Assembly (NCBI RefSeq): GCF_003026815.1
Contig: NZ_PYOG01000019.1
Coordinates: 23,480-87,479, forward strand
DNA length: 64,000 bases
Reading direction: 5' to 3'
Source: Photobacterium damselae
Lineage (GTDB): Bacteria > Pseudomonadota > Gammaproteobacteria > Enterobacterales > Vibrionaceae
Made by a program: the position numbers and the translations under genes. Shown here piece after piece: positions 9,964 through 25,224 of this stretch. The number at the start of each line of letters is the position of its first letter. The stretch's first letter is position 1. The notes under the pieces were generated by a model, which saw only the letters and a program-made list of their open reading frames with translations, was not told the DNA's origin and made no database searches.

Positions 9964-10845
9964 ATGAGTAAGAGAGGCCTAGGAAAAGGTCTTGATGCGT
10001 TATTCGCAACGAGCTCTGTCGCGTTGGCTAAACAACAAGCTGCCAACCAAGCACAAACCCTTTCAAATGATGGCGCGCTACGCGAGCTCGCTGTCTCACA
10101 ATTGCAGTCAGGCAAATATCAGCCGCGTAAAGATATGGCGGATGAGGCATTGGCTGAACTGACCGAATCTATTCGCGCTCAAGGCATTATTCAGCCGATT
10201 ATTGTTCGTGAACTGACAAACACTCACTTTGAGATCATTGCTGGTGAGCGTCGTTGGCGCGCCGCTCGTCAAGCTGGGCTTAAGCAAGTGCCTTGTATAG
10301 TGAAATCAGTTGATGATCGCGCTACTATGGCTATTGCTCTTATTGAGAATATTCAACGTGAAGATCTCAATGTTATGGAAGAAGCTCAAGCATTAGAACG
10401 TTTACAAAGTGAGTTCTCACTGACCCATCAACAATTAGCGCAAGCTGTTGGTAAATCTCGTACTGCGGTATCCAATTTATTGCGTTTAAATCAATTGGCA
10501 ACTGAGGTTAAACACCTAGTTGAAACTAAGCAGATTGAAATGGGTCATGCTCGAGCATTATTGGCTTTACCGATAGAGCAACAGTTAGCGATAGCGCAAA
10601 TTGTTGTAAGTAAAGCGTTAACAGTTCGTGAAACAGAAGCTCTGGTTAAAAAGCAATTAGAGCCTCAAGTTGAAGCTAAAAAAGTTACGAGAAATCCAGT
10701 AGTTGAGGCGATAGAAAATCGTCTATCAGAGCAGTTTGGAACACCTGTTGCCATCTCTAAACAAAAAAATGGCAAAGGAAAAATTGTAATTAGCTTTGAT
10801 CAAGATCATGAACTTCAGCAGATTTTGGACAAGATTGGTCAATAA
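9964..10845 (+). CDS. parB: chromosome-partitioning protein ParB
   Basis: CTP-dependent DNA clamp that binds parS sites, 293 residues. The N terminus RGLGKGLDALFA is the ParA-contacting segment. The CTP-binding and arginine-patch motif GERRWRAARQAG and ENIQREDLN follow near residues 97-130. The HTH is about 143-165 (QLAQAVGKSRTAVSNLLRL), and the dimerisation tail is the last 50 residues. It pairs with parA. I did not find a parS palindrome in this window. Confidence 0.97.
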   Translation: MSKRGLGKGLDALFATSSVALAKQQAANQAQTLSNDGALRELAVSQLQSGKYQPRKDMADEALAELTESIRAQGIIQPIIVRELTNTHFEIIAGERRWRAARQAGLKQVPCIVKSVDDRATMAIALIENIQREDLNVMEEAQALERLQSEFSLTHQQLAQAVGKSRTAVSNLLRLNQLATEVKHLVETKQIEMGHARALLALPIEQQLAIAQIVVSKALTVRETEALVKKQLEPQVEAKKVTRNPVVEAIENRLSEQFGTPVAISKQKNGKGKIVISFDQDHELQQILDKIGQ

Positions 10846-10944
10846 TTTGAGTTTAAAGTGTGTAATTTTTGTTAAATGCATTAAATAACACGTGATCAAG
10901 TTATTGTGTTGTAAATTCTGCCGACTTTTTTTGCTGTGATGAGA

Positions 10945-10974
10945 TTGCATTCACTCTTATCACTTGCGTATAAT
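10945..10974 (+). promoter_or_regulatory. promoter of the atp operon
   Basis: TTGCAT at 10945-10950 and a perfect TATAAT at 10969-10974, spaced by 18 bases, lie about 55 bases before atpI. No other good candidate lies between parB and atpI. Confidence 0.6.
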
Positions 10975-11029
10975 TTTCGCTGTTTTCCCCTCACAATCGT
11001 GTAGTGGAATGGACTCGAGGAACGAATAC

Positions 11030-11419
11030 ATGGTATCGGCGCTAGTTAGACCGGGACGCCAATTGGCAAAACGGTTGCTGTTACTACAATCTGGCGTCGT
11101 TTTGACAACGGCAATACTGGCAGCATTTGCTGTTAATATTGACTGGGGAATCTCCGCATTTATCGGTGGTGGCATCTTTATTGTTGCCCAAGCTGTCTTT
11201 GCTTGTTGTGCTTTCATGTTCAGTGGTGCTCGCAAGGCGCGTCTGGTCATGGCGTCATTCTATGGCGGTGAAGTACTCAAAATTCTCATCACAGTTATCC
11301 TCTTTGCTGTTGTTTACCTGTATACCGAGGTGGATTTACTTCCCCTCAAACTAACCTATTTGCTGGCTCTTGGTATTAATATCTTTGGGCCGGTTTTATT
11401 CATTAACAACAACAAATAG
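11030..11419 (+). CDS. atpI: ATP synthase accessory protein AtpI
   Basis: Small inner-membrane protein of 129 residues with four predicted membrane segments. It assists assembly of the c-ring of the F0 sector. ATG 11030 follows TCGAGGA at 11015-11021. The longer in-frame reading from 10964 would place the promoter inside the gene and has no family support. It is the first gene of the atp operon, 8 bp before atpB. Confidence 0.93.
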   Translation: MVSALVRPGRQLAKRLLLLQSGVVLTTAILAAFAVNIDWGISAFIGGGIFIVAQAVFACCAFMFSGARKARLVMASFYGGEVLKILITVILFAVVYLYTEVDLLPLKLTYLLALGINIFGPVLFINNNK

Positions 11420-11424
11420 GATGA

Positions 11425-12540
<1,116 letters not shown>

Positions 12541-12616
12541 TAACGCATAGCAATAACTGTACTCGGTTATTGCTGTTAACGAATGGACCCGCAACCCTTT
12601 TTGAAGGAGATGCATT

Positions 12617-13087
12617 GTGAATATGAATGCAACTTTGCTGGGCCAGGCGATCGCTTTCTTCTTATTTGTGGTGTTCTGCATGAAATATGTATGGCCACCA
12701 ATTATGCAAGCGATTGAAGAACGTCAGAAGAAAATTGCTGACGGTTTGGCAGCTGCTGATCGCGCTACCAAAGACCTAGACCTAGCTAAAGCAAATGCTT
12801 CTGATCAGCTAAAAGAAGCAAAACGCGCAGCGTCTGAAATCATCGAGCAAGCGAACAAACGCAAGTCTCAGATTCTAGATGAAGCGAAAGCTGAAGCTCT
12901 AACCGAGCGTGAGAAGATCATCGCGCAAGGTATGGCAGAAATCGAAGCGGAGCGTAATCGCGCTCGTGACGAGCTGAGAAAACAAGTTGCAACTCTAGCT
13001 GTGATTGGCGCTGAGAAGATCATTGAGCATTCTATCGATAAAGATGCTCAAGCAGAGATTCTAAGCAAAGTCACTGCAGAACTGTAA
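12617..13087 (+). CDS. atpF: ATP synthase F0 subunit b
   Basis: Peripheral-stalk subunit of 156 residues. One N-terminal membrane helix (about 5-27) is followed by a long charged coiled coil. GTG 12617 ([11 protein letters not shown]) matches subunit b N termini and follows GAAGGAGA. The usual place between atpE and atpH. Confidence 0.97.
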   Translation: MNMNATLLGQAIAFFLFVVFCMKYVWPPIMQAIEERQKKIADGLAAADRATKDLDLAKANASDQLKEAKRAASEIIEQANKRKSQILDEAKAEALTEREKIIAQGMAEIEAERNRARDELRKQVATLAVIGAEKIIEHSIDKDAQAEILSKVTAEL

Positions 13088-13102
13088 TAGAAGGGGCAAG
13101 CT

Positions 13103-13636
13103 ATGTCGGAATTAGCCACAATCGCACGCCCCTACGCAAAAGCCGCTTTTGATTTTGCTGTTGAGAAGAACACCCTAGCACCATGGGCAGAAATGCTACT
13201 GTTTGCTAGTGAGGTTGCTGAAAATGACACTATGCAAGATATCTTGGATAGTGGTTACGCAGCTGACAAACTGTCCGAAATTTTCGTGGCAGTTTGTGGT
13301 GAACAACTCGACGAACACGGCCAAAACCTATTAAAGGTAATGGCTGAGAATGGACGCTTAAAAGCGCTTCCTGATGTGTATCACGAATTCATGCTGTTGA
13401 AGAACGAGCTTGAAAAAACTGTTGAAGCCGTTGTGGTTTCAGCTATTGAGCTAAATGATGCTCAACGTGATGCCATTGAAGCGAAACTGAGTACGCGTCT
13501 AGAGCGTAAAGTTAAGCTGAGCTGCAGCGTAGATGAGACCCTGATTGCTGGGGTTGTAATTAGAGCTGGAGACCTGGTTATCGATAATTCAGTGCGTGGC
13601 AAACTTGCTCGCCTGAGCGATACATTGCTGTCTTGA
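13103..13636 (+). CDS. atpH: ATP synthase F1 subunit delta
   Basis: Peripheral-stalk subunit, 177 residues, linking F1 alpha to subunit b. It begins [19 protein letters not shown], the family N-terminal signature, and ends with the beta region [25 protein letters not shown]. It follows atpF by 15 bp. Confidence 0.97.
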   Translation: MSELATIARPYAKAAFDFAVEKNTLAPWAEMLLFASEVAENDTMQDILDSGYAADKLSEIFVAVCGEQLDEHGQNLLKVMAENGRLKALPDVYHEFMLLKNELEKTVEAVVVSAIELNDAQRDAIEAKLSTRLERKVKLSCSVDETLIAGVVIRAGDLVIDNSVRGKLARLSDTLLS

Positions 13637-13652
13637 TTTGGGGAATTGGAGC

Positions 13653-15194
<1,542 letters not shown>

Positions 15195-15238
15195 TTGGTA
15201 GGTGGTCGTACGCGATCACCTTCTAACGGAGAGTAACG

Positions 15239-17544
<2,306 letters not shown>

Positions 17545-17561
17545 GCTAATTAGGAGGCGAT

Positions 17562-17984
17562 ATGGCAGCGATAACCTTTCATCTGGATGTAGTAAGCGCG
17601 GAGAAACGTCTGTTTTCTGGTCGTGTTGAAAATATTCAGGTGACCGGTAGCGAAGGTGAGCTTGGTATTCATGCCGGCCACACCCCGCTGCTGACCGCTC
17701 TTATCCCTGGTATGATCCGCATTACGAAGCAACATGGCGAAGAAGAGGTAATTTACCTATCTGGCGGCATGTTAGAAGTACAGCCAAGTACAGTAACTGT
17801 ATTGGCTGATACGGCAATTCGTGGTGTTGATCTGGATGCGGCTAAAGCGGAAGAAGCGAAACGCCAAGCGATGGAGCATATCCATAATCCGCATGGTGAT
17901 ATCGACTATGCTCAAGCGGCGAGCGATTTAGCAAAAGCAATTGCTCAGCTTCGTGTCATTGAGTTGACTAAGCGCGCTCGCTAA
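17562..17984 (+). CDS. atpC: ATP synthase F1 subunit epsilon
   Basis: Rotor subunit and regulatory brake, 140 residues. The beta-sandwich N-terminal domain has [19 protein letters not shown] near residues 27-45. The C-terminal helical hairpin (about 90-140) is complete. Last gene of the atp operon, followed by a strong terminator. Confidence 0.98.
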   Translation: MAAITFHLDVVSAEKRLFSGRVENIQVTGSEGELGIHAGHTPLLTALIPGMIRITKQHGEEEVIYLSGGMLEVQPSTVTVLADTAIRGVDLDAAKAEEAKRQAMEHIHNPHGDIDYAQAASDLAKAIAQLRVIELTKRAR

Positions 17985-17998
17985 TTCAGCATCAAAGC

Positions 17999-18028
17999 AA
18001 AAAAGCGACCCTAGGGTCGCTTTTTTAT
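17999..18028 (+). terminator. terminator of the atp operon
   Basis: Stem AAAGCGACCCT / AGGGTCGCTTT, nearly a perfect palindrome, followed by a T run. Confidence 0.9.
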
Positions 18029-18087
18029 TATCTGTGTACTATTCATAAACAAAATGTTTGTACTTTGTATGTTAAAAGACGGAAAAA

Positions 18088-18100
18088 TTTCGGTTCGAAA
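18088..18100. promoter_or_regulatory. operator-like palindrome upstream of glmU (TTTCG-NN-TCGAAA)
   Basis: TTTCGGTTCGAAA at 18088-18100 fits the same TTTCGNNTCGAAA pattern as the palindrome in front of the DeoR-type gene at 19704-19716. It lies 75-87 bases before the glmU start. I infer binding by that DeoR-family regulator; the site itself is plainly visible. Confidence 0.5.
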
Positions 18101-18174
18101 GCTTAATTCCGATCTCCTTTCCCGTTACAATGCAGACTTAAATAAAATCTATGCATCAAGAGGGATACCCCATC

Positions 18175-19533
18175 ATGAGCTTTAGCGCTGTGATTCTCGC
18201 TGCGGGAAAAGGCACCCGTATGTATTCCAATTTGCCAAAAGTACTGCATACTTTGGCTGGAAAACCTATGGTTAAGCATGTAATCGATACATGTAATGAT
18301 ACCGGAGCCGATAATATTCATTTGGTTTATGGCCACGGTGGCGATCAAATGAAACAAGTACTAAGCCAAGAGCAAGTAGAGTGGGTTCTACAAGCTGAAC
18401 AACTTGGTACTGGTCATGCTGTTAACCAAGCGACACCTAATCTAGCTGACGATGAACAAGTTCTGATTTTGTACGGAGACGTTCCACTTATCAGTCAAAC
18501 CACGCTAGAAAACCTTCTTGATGCTCAACCAGCTGGTGGTATCGCGCTGCTGACTGTTGTTCTAGATGATCCTACTGGCTACGGTCGTATTGTGCGTCGT
18601 AATGGCCCTGTTGTTGCAATCGTTGAACAAAAAGATGCAACAGAAGAGCAAAAGCTAATTAAAGAAATCAACACGGGTGTGATGGTTGTTAGCGGTGGCG
18701 ATCTGAAGCGTTGGTTATCAGCATTGAAAAACGATAACGCGCAAGGTGAGTACTACTTAACCGATATTATCGCAGCGGCACACGAAGAAGGCCGTGCTGT
18801 TGAAGCGGTACACCCTGAAAAAGCCATTGAAGTTGAAGGTGTAAACAACCGTATTCAACTGGCTCGTTTAGAGCGTGCTTTCCAGGCGATGCAAGCAGAG
18901 CGCCTATTAGAACAAGGTGTGATGTTGCGAGATCCTGCTCGTTTCGATCTGCGCGGTGACCTACAGTGCGGTACTGATGTTGAAATTGATGTTAATGTGA
19001 TTATCGAAGGCTCTGTTTCTTTGGGTAATAACGTTGTTATTGGTGCTGGCTGTGTATTAAAAGACTGTGAGATTGACGATAACACCGAGATCCGTCCATA
19101 CAGTGTTATTGAAGGCGCAACAGTAGGTGAAGATTGTTCTGTTGGCCCATTTACCCGTCTGCGCCCTGGTGCTGAACTGATGCGTGATGCCCACGTAGGT
19201 AACTTTGTTGAAATGAAACAAGCGCGTCTTGGTGAAGGTTCAAAAGCGGGTCACTTAACCTATTTAGGCGATGCAGAGATTGGTGCAAATGTTAACATCG
19301 GTGCAGGTACTATCACTTGTAACTACGATGGCGCTAATAAATTTAAGACTGAGATCGCAGATGATGTTTTTGTCGGCTCTGATACTCAGCTGATTGCTCC
19401 TGTGAAAGTTGGTAAAGGCGCAACGATTGGTGCTGGCTCTACCATTAATAAAGACGTTAATGATGGTGAGTTGGTGATCACCCGCGCTCCAATGCGAAAT
19501 ATTCAAGGCTGGAAGCGTCCAGTTAAGAAGTAA
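18175..19533 (+). CDS. glmU: bifunctional GlmU: N-acetylglucosamine-1-phosphate uridyltransferase / glucosamine-1-phosphate acetyltransferase
   Basis: Makes UDP-GlcNAc for peptidoglycan and LPS, 452 residues. The uridyltransferase domain starts [14 protein letters not shown] (nucleotide loop LAAGKGTRM). From about residue 250 the left-handed beta-helix repeats (hexapeptides) form the acetyltransferase, with [14 protein letters not shown] near 380-393. ATG 18175 (MSFSAV) fits the family; the in-frame ATG at 18151 adds eight residues without support. The product of glmS is its upstream substrate source. Confidence 0.97.
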   Translation: MSFSAVILAAGKGTRMYSNLPKVLHTLAGKPMVKHVIDTCNDTGADNIHLVYGHGGDQMKQVLSQEQVEWVLQAEQLGTGHAVNQATPNLADDEQVLILYGDVPLISQTTLENLLDAQPAGGIALLTVVLDDPTGYGRIVRRNGPVVAIVEQKDATEEQKLIKEINTGVMVVSGGDLKRWLSALKNDNAQGEYYLTDIIAAAHEEGRAVEAVHPEKAIEVEGVNNRIQLARLERAFQAMQAERLLEQGVMLRDPARFDLRGDLQCGTDVEIDVNVIIEGSVSLGNNVVIGAGCVLKDCEIDDNTEIRPYSVIEGATVGEDCSVGPFTRLRPGAELMRDAHVGNFVEMKQARLGEGSKAGHLTYLGDAEIGANVNIGAGTITCNYDGANKFKTEIADDVFVGSDTQLIAPVKVGKGATIGAGSTINKDVNDGELVITRAPMRNIQGWKRPVKK

Positions 19534-19557
19534 TAAGTTTTTAACTGAAACTTTTAT

Positions 19558-19587
19558 AAAAGGCAGGTATATCACCTGCCTTTTTTA
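19558..19587 (+). terminator. terminator after glmU
   Basis: Stem AAAAGGCAGGT / ACCTGCCTTTT with a 5-base loop and a T run. Confidence 0.9.
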
Positions 19588-19700
19588 TTGATTACACTTA
19601 GACTAACAAGATAACGGCTTCTATCTTATGAGAATCTTATCTTTTTTTCGCAGATCTCTGGCTCTTAACATTGATCTATAAGTTTTACTCCTGCTAAAAT

Positions 19701-19719
19701 AAGTTTCGAATCGAAACTT
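19701..19719. promoter_or_regulatory. operator palindrome upstream of the DeoR-type regulator
   Basis: AAGTTTCGA-A-TCGAAACTT is a perfect 9+9 palindrome with one central base, ending 20 bases before the regulator start. Its core TTTCGNNTCGAAA recurs upstream of glmU. Likely an autoregulatory site; the binding protein is inferred. Confidence 0.65.
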
Positions 19720-19739
19720 AAAGTTATCGAATCAGAATT

Positions 19740-20507
19740 ATGTCAAAACGAAATACTCAGCAACGTCGTCACGCTATTGTGACTTTAGTGAATGAACAAG
19801 GCGAAGTCAGTGTCGACAAACTAGCCGAACAGTTTGCGACTTCTGAAGTCACTATTCGTAAAGATCTTGCGGCATTAGAAAATAATGGCTTATTGCTTCG
19901 TCGTTATGGTGGGGCCATTGCAATGCCCTCTGAGATTATGACTGATGATTCAGAAGATAAAGTTTCGGTTCAAAAGGTAGCCATCGCTCAAGAAGCAGAA
20001 AAACGCATTCGTGATCATAATCGTATTATCGTTGACAGTGGCAGTACAACCGCAGCCTTAATCAGTTTGCTAGGTCGAAAGCAAGGGTTGATCGTGATGA
20101 CAAACTCATTACAGGTTGCCAATGCATTAAATGAGTTAGAAAACGAGCCTACGTTACTGATGACTGGTGGAACATGGGATCCGCATTCAGAGTCCTTTCA
20201 AGGCCAAGTGGCTGAGTCGGTACTGCGTTCTTACGATTTTGATCAGCTATTTATTGGTGCCGACGGTATTGATATTGCACGAGGAACGACAACCTTTAAC
20301 GAGTTAATTGGGCTAAGCCGAGTTATGGCTGAAGTCTCTCGCGAGGTTGTGGTTATGGTGGAATCGAGCAAGATTGGACGAAAGATCCCGAATCTAGAGA
20401 TTCCATGGAGCAACATCAATACGGTTATTACCGATAGTGGATTGAGTGATACGGCAAAACAACAAATTGAACAACATGGGGTGCAAGTGATTCGCGCCCC
20501 TGAATAG
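19740..20507 (+). CDS. DeoR-family transcriptional regulator of the glm locus
   Basis: The 255-residue product has the DeoR winged helix at the N terminus ([31 protein letters not shown], about 20-50, followed by LLRRYGGA). The C-terminal sugar-phosphate sensor domain (DeoRC) carries [10 protein letters not shown] (about 99-108) and FIGADGID. It ends 17 bp before glmS and is likely cotranscribed with it. This suggests control of amino-sugar synthesis, perhaps by sensing a glucosamine or hexose phosphate. The palindrome upstream fits autoregulation. Ligand and targets are inference. Confidence 0.9.
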   Translation: MSKRNTQQRRHAIVTLVNEQGEVSVDKLAEQFATSEVTIRKDLAALENNGLLLRRYGGAIAMPSEIMTDDSEDKVSVQKVAIAQEAEKRIRDHNRIIVDSGSTTAALISLLGRKQGLIVMTNSLQVANALNELENEPTLLMTGGTWDPHSESFQGQVAESVLRSYDFDQLFIGADGIDIARGTTTFNELIGLSRVMAEVSREVVVMVESSKIGRKIPNLEIPWSNINTVITDSGLSDTAKQQIEQHGVQVIRAPE

Positions 20508-20524
20508 CAGTAACAGGAGTCGAT

Positions 20525-22357
20525 ATGTGTGGGATTGTTGGTGCAGTAGCACAGCGTGATGTGGCAGAAATCTTGGTAGAAGGTCTGCGTCGTTTAGAAT
20601 ACCGAGGTTATGATTCTGCTGGTATCGCTGTGATCGACAGTGAGCACCAGCTACATCGCGTTCGTCGACTAGGTAAAGTCCAAATGTTGGCAGATGCCTT
20701 AGAGCAACAGCCTCTTGCAGGCGGTACGGGTATTGCTCACACTCGTTGGGCAACCCATGGTGAGCCGTCAGAAGCAAATGCTCATCCCCACACTTCGGGC
20801 GATATCGCTCTTGTTCACAACGGCATTATAGAAAACTACGAAGCGTTGCGTAGCCTACTTCAGCAACGTGGCTATGAATTTCAATCTCAAACGGATACTG
20901 AAGTTATTGCGCACCTTGTTCATTGGGAGCTTGCACAAAGTGGCTCTCTATTGGAAGCGGTACAGAAAACAGTAGCTCAACTTGAAGGCGCATACGGTAC
21001 TGTGGTTATGGATCGCCGTGATAATGAGCGTGTGGTTGTCGCTCGTTCTGGTAGTCCATTGGTCATTGGTCTAGGTGTTGGTGAAAACTTTATTGCCTCT
21101 GATCAACTCGCCCTACTTAACGTTACTCGTCGGTTCATTTTCTTAGAAGAAGGTGATGTAGCCGAAATTACTCGTCGAGATATCGCTATTTTTGATGAGG
21201 CTGGCCAAGCGGTACAACGTGAAATCCATGAGTCCACTGTCGAGCATGATGCTGCAGATAAAGGTCAGTATCGCCATTACATGCAAAAAGAGATCTATGA
21301 ACAGCCAAGTGCATTAATTAATACGATGGAAGGTCGTATTCGTAACAATAGCGTTGTGGTTGAAAGTATTGGCACTGGTGCTAAAGAGATTTTAAATAAA
21401 GTTGAGCATATCCAAATTGTGGCTTGTGGTACTTCTTACAATGCAGGCATGGTTGCTCGTTATTGGTTTGAAGCGATGACAGGCGTAAGCTGTGATGTTG
21501 AGATTGCTTCTGAGTTTCGTTACCGCAAATTTGTTACCCGCCCAAATAGTTTATTAATCACCTTATCTCAGTCAGGTGAAACTGCCGATACCCTAGCCGC
21601 CCTTCGTTTAGCCAAAGAGAAAGGCTATATGGCAGCAATGACTATTTGTAATGTGGCCGGTTCCTCATTAGTTCGTGAATCCGATTTGGCCTTTATGACC
21701 CGAGCTGGTGCGGAAATTGGTGTTGCATCAACAAAAGCATTCACCACACAGCTTATTGCCCTACTGATGTTGGTAACGGCATTAGGTAAAGAAAAAGGTG
21801 CGATTGATTCGGAGCTGGAAGCTAAAATTGTTCATGCGATGCAGCAACTACCAAGCTATATTGAAAAAGCACTCGCATTTGATAAGCCCATTGAAGCATT
21901 AGCAGAAGATTTTGCCGATAAGCATCACGCACTATTTTTAGGCCGTGGTGAGTTTTACCCAATTGCAGTAGAAGCCTCTTTAAAGTTAAAAGAGATCTCT
22001 TACATTCACGCTGAAGCGTATGCTGCGGGTGAACTAAAGCATGGCCCATTAGCGTTAATTGATGCTGATATGCCAGTCATTGTGGTTGCACCTACCAACG
22101 ATTTACTTGAGAAACTTAAATCTAATATCGAGGAAGTTCGCGCGCGCGGTGGTCTATTGTATGTTTTTGCTGACAACGAAGCAGGCTTTGAAGCGAGTGA
22201 AGGAATGAAGATCATCACCATGCCAAAAGTTGATGAGATTATCGCTCCTATTTTCTACACAATCCCAATGCAATTACTGTCGTACCATGTTGCCCTTATT
22301 AAGGGGACAGATGTTGATCAGCCTCGTAATTTAGCGAAAGCCGTTACGGTAGAGTAA
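20525..22357 (+). CDS. glmS: glutamine-fructose-6-phosphate aminotransferase (isomerizing)
   Basis: First enzyme of amino-sugar synthesis, 610 residues. The N-terminal nucleophile Cys is in MCGIVGAV, starting the glutaminase domain (1 to about 240). Two SIS isomerase domains follow; [14 protein letters not shown] (about 347-360) and the C-terminal [13 protein letters not shown] are typical. It forms a pathway pair with glmU and follows the DeoR-type regulator. Confidence 0.98.
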   Translation: MCGIVGAVAQRDVAEILVEGLRRLEYRGYDSAGIAVIDSEHQLHRVRRLGKVQMLADALEQQPLAGGTGIAHTRWATHGEPSEANAHPHTSGDIALVHNGIIENYEALRSLLQQRGYEFQSQTDTEVIAHLVHWELAQSGSLLEAVQKTVAQLEGAYGTVVMDRRDNERVVVARSGSPLVIGLGVGENFIASDQLALLNVTRRFIFLEEGDVAEITRRDIAIFDEAGQAVQREIHESTVEHDAADKGQYRHYMQKEIYEQPSALINTMEGRIRNNSVVVESIGTGAKEILNKVEHIQIVACGTSYNAGMVARYWFEAMTGVSCDVEIASEFRYRKFVTRPNSLLITLSQSGETADTLAALRLAKEKGYMAAMTICNVAGSSLVRESDLAFMTRAGAEIGVASTKAFTTQLIALLMLVTALGKEKGAIDSELEAKIVHAMQQLPSYIEKALAFDKPIEALAEDFADKHHALFLGRGEFYPIAVEASLKLKEISYIHAEAYAAGELKHGPLALIDADMPVIVVAPTNDLLEKLKSNIEEVRARGGLLYVFADNEAGFEASEGMKIITMPKVDEIIAPIFYTIPMQLLSYHVALIKGTDVDQPRNLAKAVTVE

Positions 22358-22393
22358 TTCCTAACTCGCTTATATTGAGATATTTATCATTAT

Positions 22394-22427
22394 GGCAGAT
22401 ACTGTTTTTTCAGTATCTGCCTTTTTT
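22394..22427 (+). terminator. terminator after glmS
   Basis: An 11-bp perfect stem GGCAGATACTG / CAGTATCTGCC around a six-T loop, then six T. Confidence 0.93.
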
Positions 22428-22598
22428 ATGTCTAGATTTTTTTGCTCGCATTTTGCGGTGCAATTTTTAAATTACGACAGAATTCACAGTTATTTACGTC
22501 ATATTTTCAGCTAACTAATTGAATGCGCTATTCTCATTGATTGGAACAATGTATGCATTAGTTGTCATGAAGAGATTATCTTAGGGAGTAGATGCTTC

Positions 22599-22973
22599 AT
22601 GACTGATAACAAAGTAACAATTGCTTCGAGAATCAAGGAAGCTCGAGAGTGGAAAGGGTTAACTCAAGTGTATATGGCGCAACGACTTGAGGTCGCAAGG
22701 CAAACCTATCTCGATTTAGAAACTGGAAAGACAGAGCCTAAAGTGCGTTTATTGGCAGAAATATCACACATTACTGAACGTCCATTGACATGGTTTGTGT
22801 ATGGTGATGAAGGCACAGAAATGCTGGAAAGTGAATACCGTGAAGAACTGGATCGCTTATTACAGTATTTTAGTCGTTTGCCTCACTCTGCCCGTCATTT
22901 GATATTACAACAAAGTCTTCAATTAGCAGGGTTTATGGCAGAGTATACTCGAGCCTTAACTCATAAAAAATAA
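22599..22973 (+). CDS. XRE-family helix-turn-helix regulator (first of a tandem pair)
   Basis: The 124-residue protein has an HTH_3 domain in the N-terminal half (IASRIKEAREWKGLTQ..MAQRLEVARQTYLDLETGKTEPKVRLL, about 8-52) and then RPLTWFVYGDE. The C-terminal 50 residues are helical and could dimerise. ATG 22599 follows an AGGGAG. It is a clear paralogue of the gene at 23223; both share the REWK..TQ..MA and ARQTYLDLE.GKTEP stretches and the RPLTWFV tail. Targets unknown. Confidence 0.88.
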   Translation: MTDNKVTIASRIKEAREWKGLTQVYMAQRLEVARQTYLDLETGKTEPKVRLLAEISHITERPLTWFVYGDEGTEMLESEYREELDRLLQYFSRLPHSARHLILQQSLQLAGFMAEYTRALTHKK

Positions 22974-23222
22974 GCAAAAAAGTATGAGTCTTGATGCTGT
23001 GTAATTGATAGTTTTGCTTGTATATCTATGTAGGCATATTTTTTTTGTGTTTGCCTATGTTGGGTTACATGGAAAGCGGCATATCACATTTTAAGTTCGA
23101 ATTCCGTGATCTTATTCTTATTAGCGTCATAATTTGTTTTTACGGCAACATCTTTGTCATAGTGACTCTCAGCTATTACACCTTGTTTGCTGCCAATAAC
23201 GATAAATGTTGATGGTAATTAG

Positions 23223-23588
23223 ATGGATAATTCAAAATCACGTATAGCAGCTAAAATTCGCGAAGCCCGAGAGTGGAAAGAGATCACTCAAGTAGGAATG
23301 GCGAAAACTCTAGGTATTGCCCGTCAAACTTACTTAGATTTAGAGTCAGGTAAGACTGAACCACGTATTTCTACCTTAGTTGAGATTGCTCAGCTAACAG
23401 GTCGACCTTTAACTTGGTTTGTTTTTGACGACGAAGAAAAGGTAATGGGGGACGAGCACAGTGAAATCCAAGAGTTATTAAATCTCTTTGGTCAAGTGCC
23501 AAGCCAAGTTCGCTCTCAACTCATCAAGCATAATAAAGAGTTTATCTCTTGCTGGTTAGACTATATTACGGCTTTAAAGCGCCGTTAA
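23223..23588 (+). CDS. XRE-family helix-turn-helix regulator (second of a tandem pair)
   Basis: The 121-residue protein has the same layout as its upstream neighbour: an HTH domain (IAAKIREAREWKEITQVGMAKTLG..., about 8-52) and RPLTWFVFDDEE, then a divergent helical C-terminal part. The two genes are separated by a 249-bp spacer with no convincing gene. They look like an old tandem duplication whose C-terminal halves have diverged. A terminator follows directly. Confidence 0.88.
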   Translation: MDNSKSRIAAKIREAREWKEITQVGMAKTLGIARQTYLDLESGKTEPRISTLVEIAQLTGRPLTWFVFDDEEKVMGDEHSEIQELLNLFGQVPSQVRSQLIKHNKEFISCWLDYITALKRR

Positions 23589-23600
23589 TGATGAATACAT

Positions 23601-23632
23601 AAAAACAGCGACCATTGAGTCGCTGTTTTTTT
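23601..23632. terminator. bidirectional terminator between the XRE gene and ilvA
   Basis: A 12-bp stem AAAAACAGCGAC / GTCGCTGTTTTT with A run and T run on either side, between convergent genes. Confidence 0.88.
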
Positions 23633-23663
23633 ATCGGTTGGATAATGACTCTGGGTTGTAAAA

Positions 23664-25223
23664 TTAATGCTGAGCTAAGAAGAAACGATAAGCTGGGTTG
23701 TCTGTTTCGTCTTTCCAGTGATAGCCCAATTCGCGTAAGTAACTGGTAAAAGAGAGTAAGTCTTTATCATCAAGCTCAAAACCACACAGCACTCGACCAT
23801 AATCAGCACCGTGGTTGCGGTAGTTAAATAAGCTGATATTCCAATGGGTGCCCAAGGTGTTAAGAAACTTAATCAGTGCGCCTGGATATTCTGGAAACTC
23901 AAAACTGTACAGACGCTCTTTTAATGCATTAGCGGGTTTGCCTCCAATCATATAACGAATATGAACTTTGGCCATTTCATCATCTGAGAGATCCACCACA
24001 GGATAACCGCCTTTACGCAGCTCTGTAATGATTGCATCCAACTCTTCCTGCCCTTGGAGCAAGCGAACCCCAACAAAAATATTTGCCAGTTGGTTATGGT
24101 TATAACGGTAGTTAAATTCAGTGACTGCCCGACCGCCTAATAGACGACAGAAATCAAGAAATGCTCCTGGTCGCTCAGGAATGGTTACCGCCAATAGCCC
24201 TTCTCGCTTTTCTCCTAATTCACAGCGTTCGGATACATAGCGTAAACCATGGAAGTTAAGGTTTGCCCCTGACAGTACCGCGGCCAGTTGTTGTTGGGTT
24301 AATTGATATTGCTCAGCGTATTTTTTTAAACCCGCTAACGATAACGCTCCCGAAGGCTCAGCAATAGCTCGGGTATCTTCAAAGATATCTTTAACCGCAG
24401 CACAGATTTCATCGCTACTGACGGTAATAACGCCATCAAGAAACTGCTGGCACAGTCTAAATGTTTCATCGCCAATGCGTTTAACAGCCACGCCATCAGC
24501 AAACATTCCGACTTGATCTAAAGTGACGGGCTCGCCAGCATCTAGCGCCGCATTAAGGCAGGCGGAATCTTCAGCTTCGACACCAATCACTTTGATTTCA
24601 GGCATCAGTTGCTTAACTAATACGGCAACGCCTGCTGCTAACCCACCACCACCGACAGGAACAAAGATATAATCTAGGTGACCATTTTGCTGAATTAACT
24701 CTAATCCTATGGTGCCTTGTCCTGCAATGATTTGAGGGTGATCAAATGGAGGAATAAAGGTGTAACCGTGCTGTTGCGATAATTGTTGAGCGTGAGTTTT
24801 GGCTTCATCGAAATTGCTGCCATGTAAGATAACATCCCCGCCAAAACCTCGTACCGCACTGACCTTGATATCGGGTGTGGTTAATGGCATCACGATGATG
24901 GCAGGAACGCCCAGCTTTTGGGCCGATAGAGCCAAGCCTTGTGCATGGTTACCTGCCGATGCTGCGATCACTCCAGCTTGTTTTTGCTCATGGCTAAGTT
25001 GTGCCATCATATTGTAAGCGCCACGCAGTTTAAACGAGTGCACGGGTTGGCGGTCTTCGCGCTTAAGTCCAATATGATTACCCAGTCTAGTACTGAGTCG
25101 CTCCATGGTTTGCAAAGGGGTGACTTGAGCAACTTCATAAACGGGCGCTTTTAGGATCTGGCGTAAATAGTCTGATCCTTGTAGTGGTGAGGGGGTGGCC
25201 TCAATAACATCTGCTTGGCTCAT
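23664..25223 (-). CDS. ilvA: threonine ammonia-lyase (threonine deaminase), biosynthetic
   Basis: PLP enzyme converting threonine to 2-oxobutanoate, the entry to isoleucine synthesis; 519 residues. The PLP lysine is in RQPVHSFKLRGAYN (about residues 60-73). The glycine loop is VGGGGLAAG. Two C-terminal ACT-like domains (about 330-519) give allosteric control. I chose the ATG at 25223 (MSQADVIEAT) since GGGAGAG precedes it and it lies one base after the ilvD stop; a longer reading to 25271 overlaps ilvD. Last gene of the ilv operon. Confidence 0.97.
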   Translation of the reverse strand: MSQADVIEATPSPLQGSDYLRQILKAPVYEVAQVTPLQTMERLSTRLGNHIGLKREDRQPVHSFKLRGAYNMMAQLSHEQKQAGVIAASAGNHAQGLALSAQKLGVPAIIVMPLTTPDIKVSAVRGFGGDVILHGSNFDEAKTHAQQLSQQHGYTFIPPFDHPQIIAGQGTIGLELIQQNGHLDYIFVPVGGGGLAAGVAVLVKQLMPEIKVIGVEAEDSACLNAALDAGEPVTLDQVGMFADGVAVKRIGDETFRLCQQFLDGVITVSSDEICAAVKDIFEDTRAIAEPSGALSLAGLKKYAEQYQLTQQQLAAVLSGANLNFHGLRYVSERCELGEKREGLLAVTIPERPGAFLDFCRLLGGRAVTEFNYRYNHNQLANIFVGVRLLQGQEELDAIITELRKGGYPVVDLSDDEMAKVHIRYMIGGKPANALKERLYSFEFPEYPGALIKFLNTLGTHWNISLFNYRNHGADYGRVLCGFELDDKDLLSFTSYLRELGYHWKDETDNPAYRFFLAQH

Positions 25224-25224
25224 G

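Noticed and set aside
9144..10845. Searched the window for a parS palindrome near parAB
   Set aside because: No TGTTTCACGTGAAACA-type site seen; the only CACGTG palindrome (46446) belongs to the FabR-like site.
23018..23212. A 64-residue hydrophobic reading frame between the two XRE genes
   Set aside because: TTG start, no ribosome site, and an AT-rich spacer that easily yields Phe/Ile/Tyr runs.
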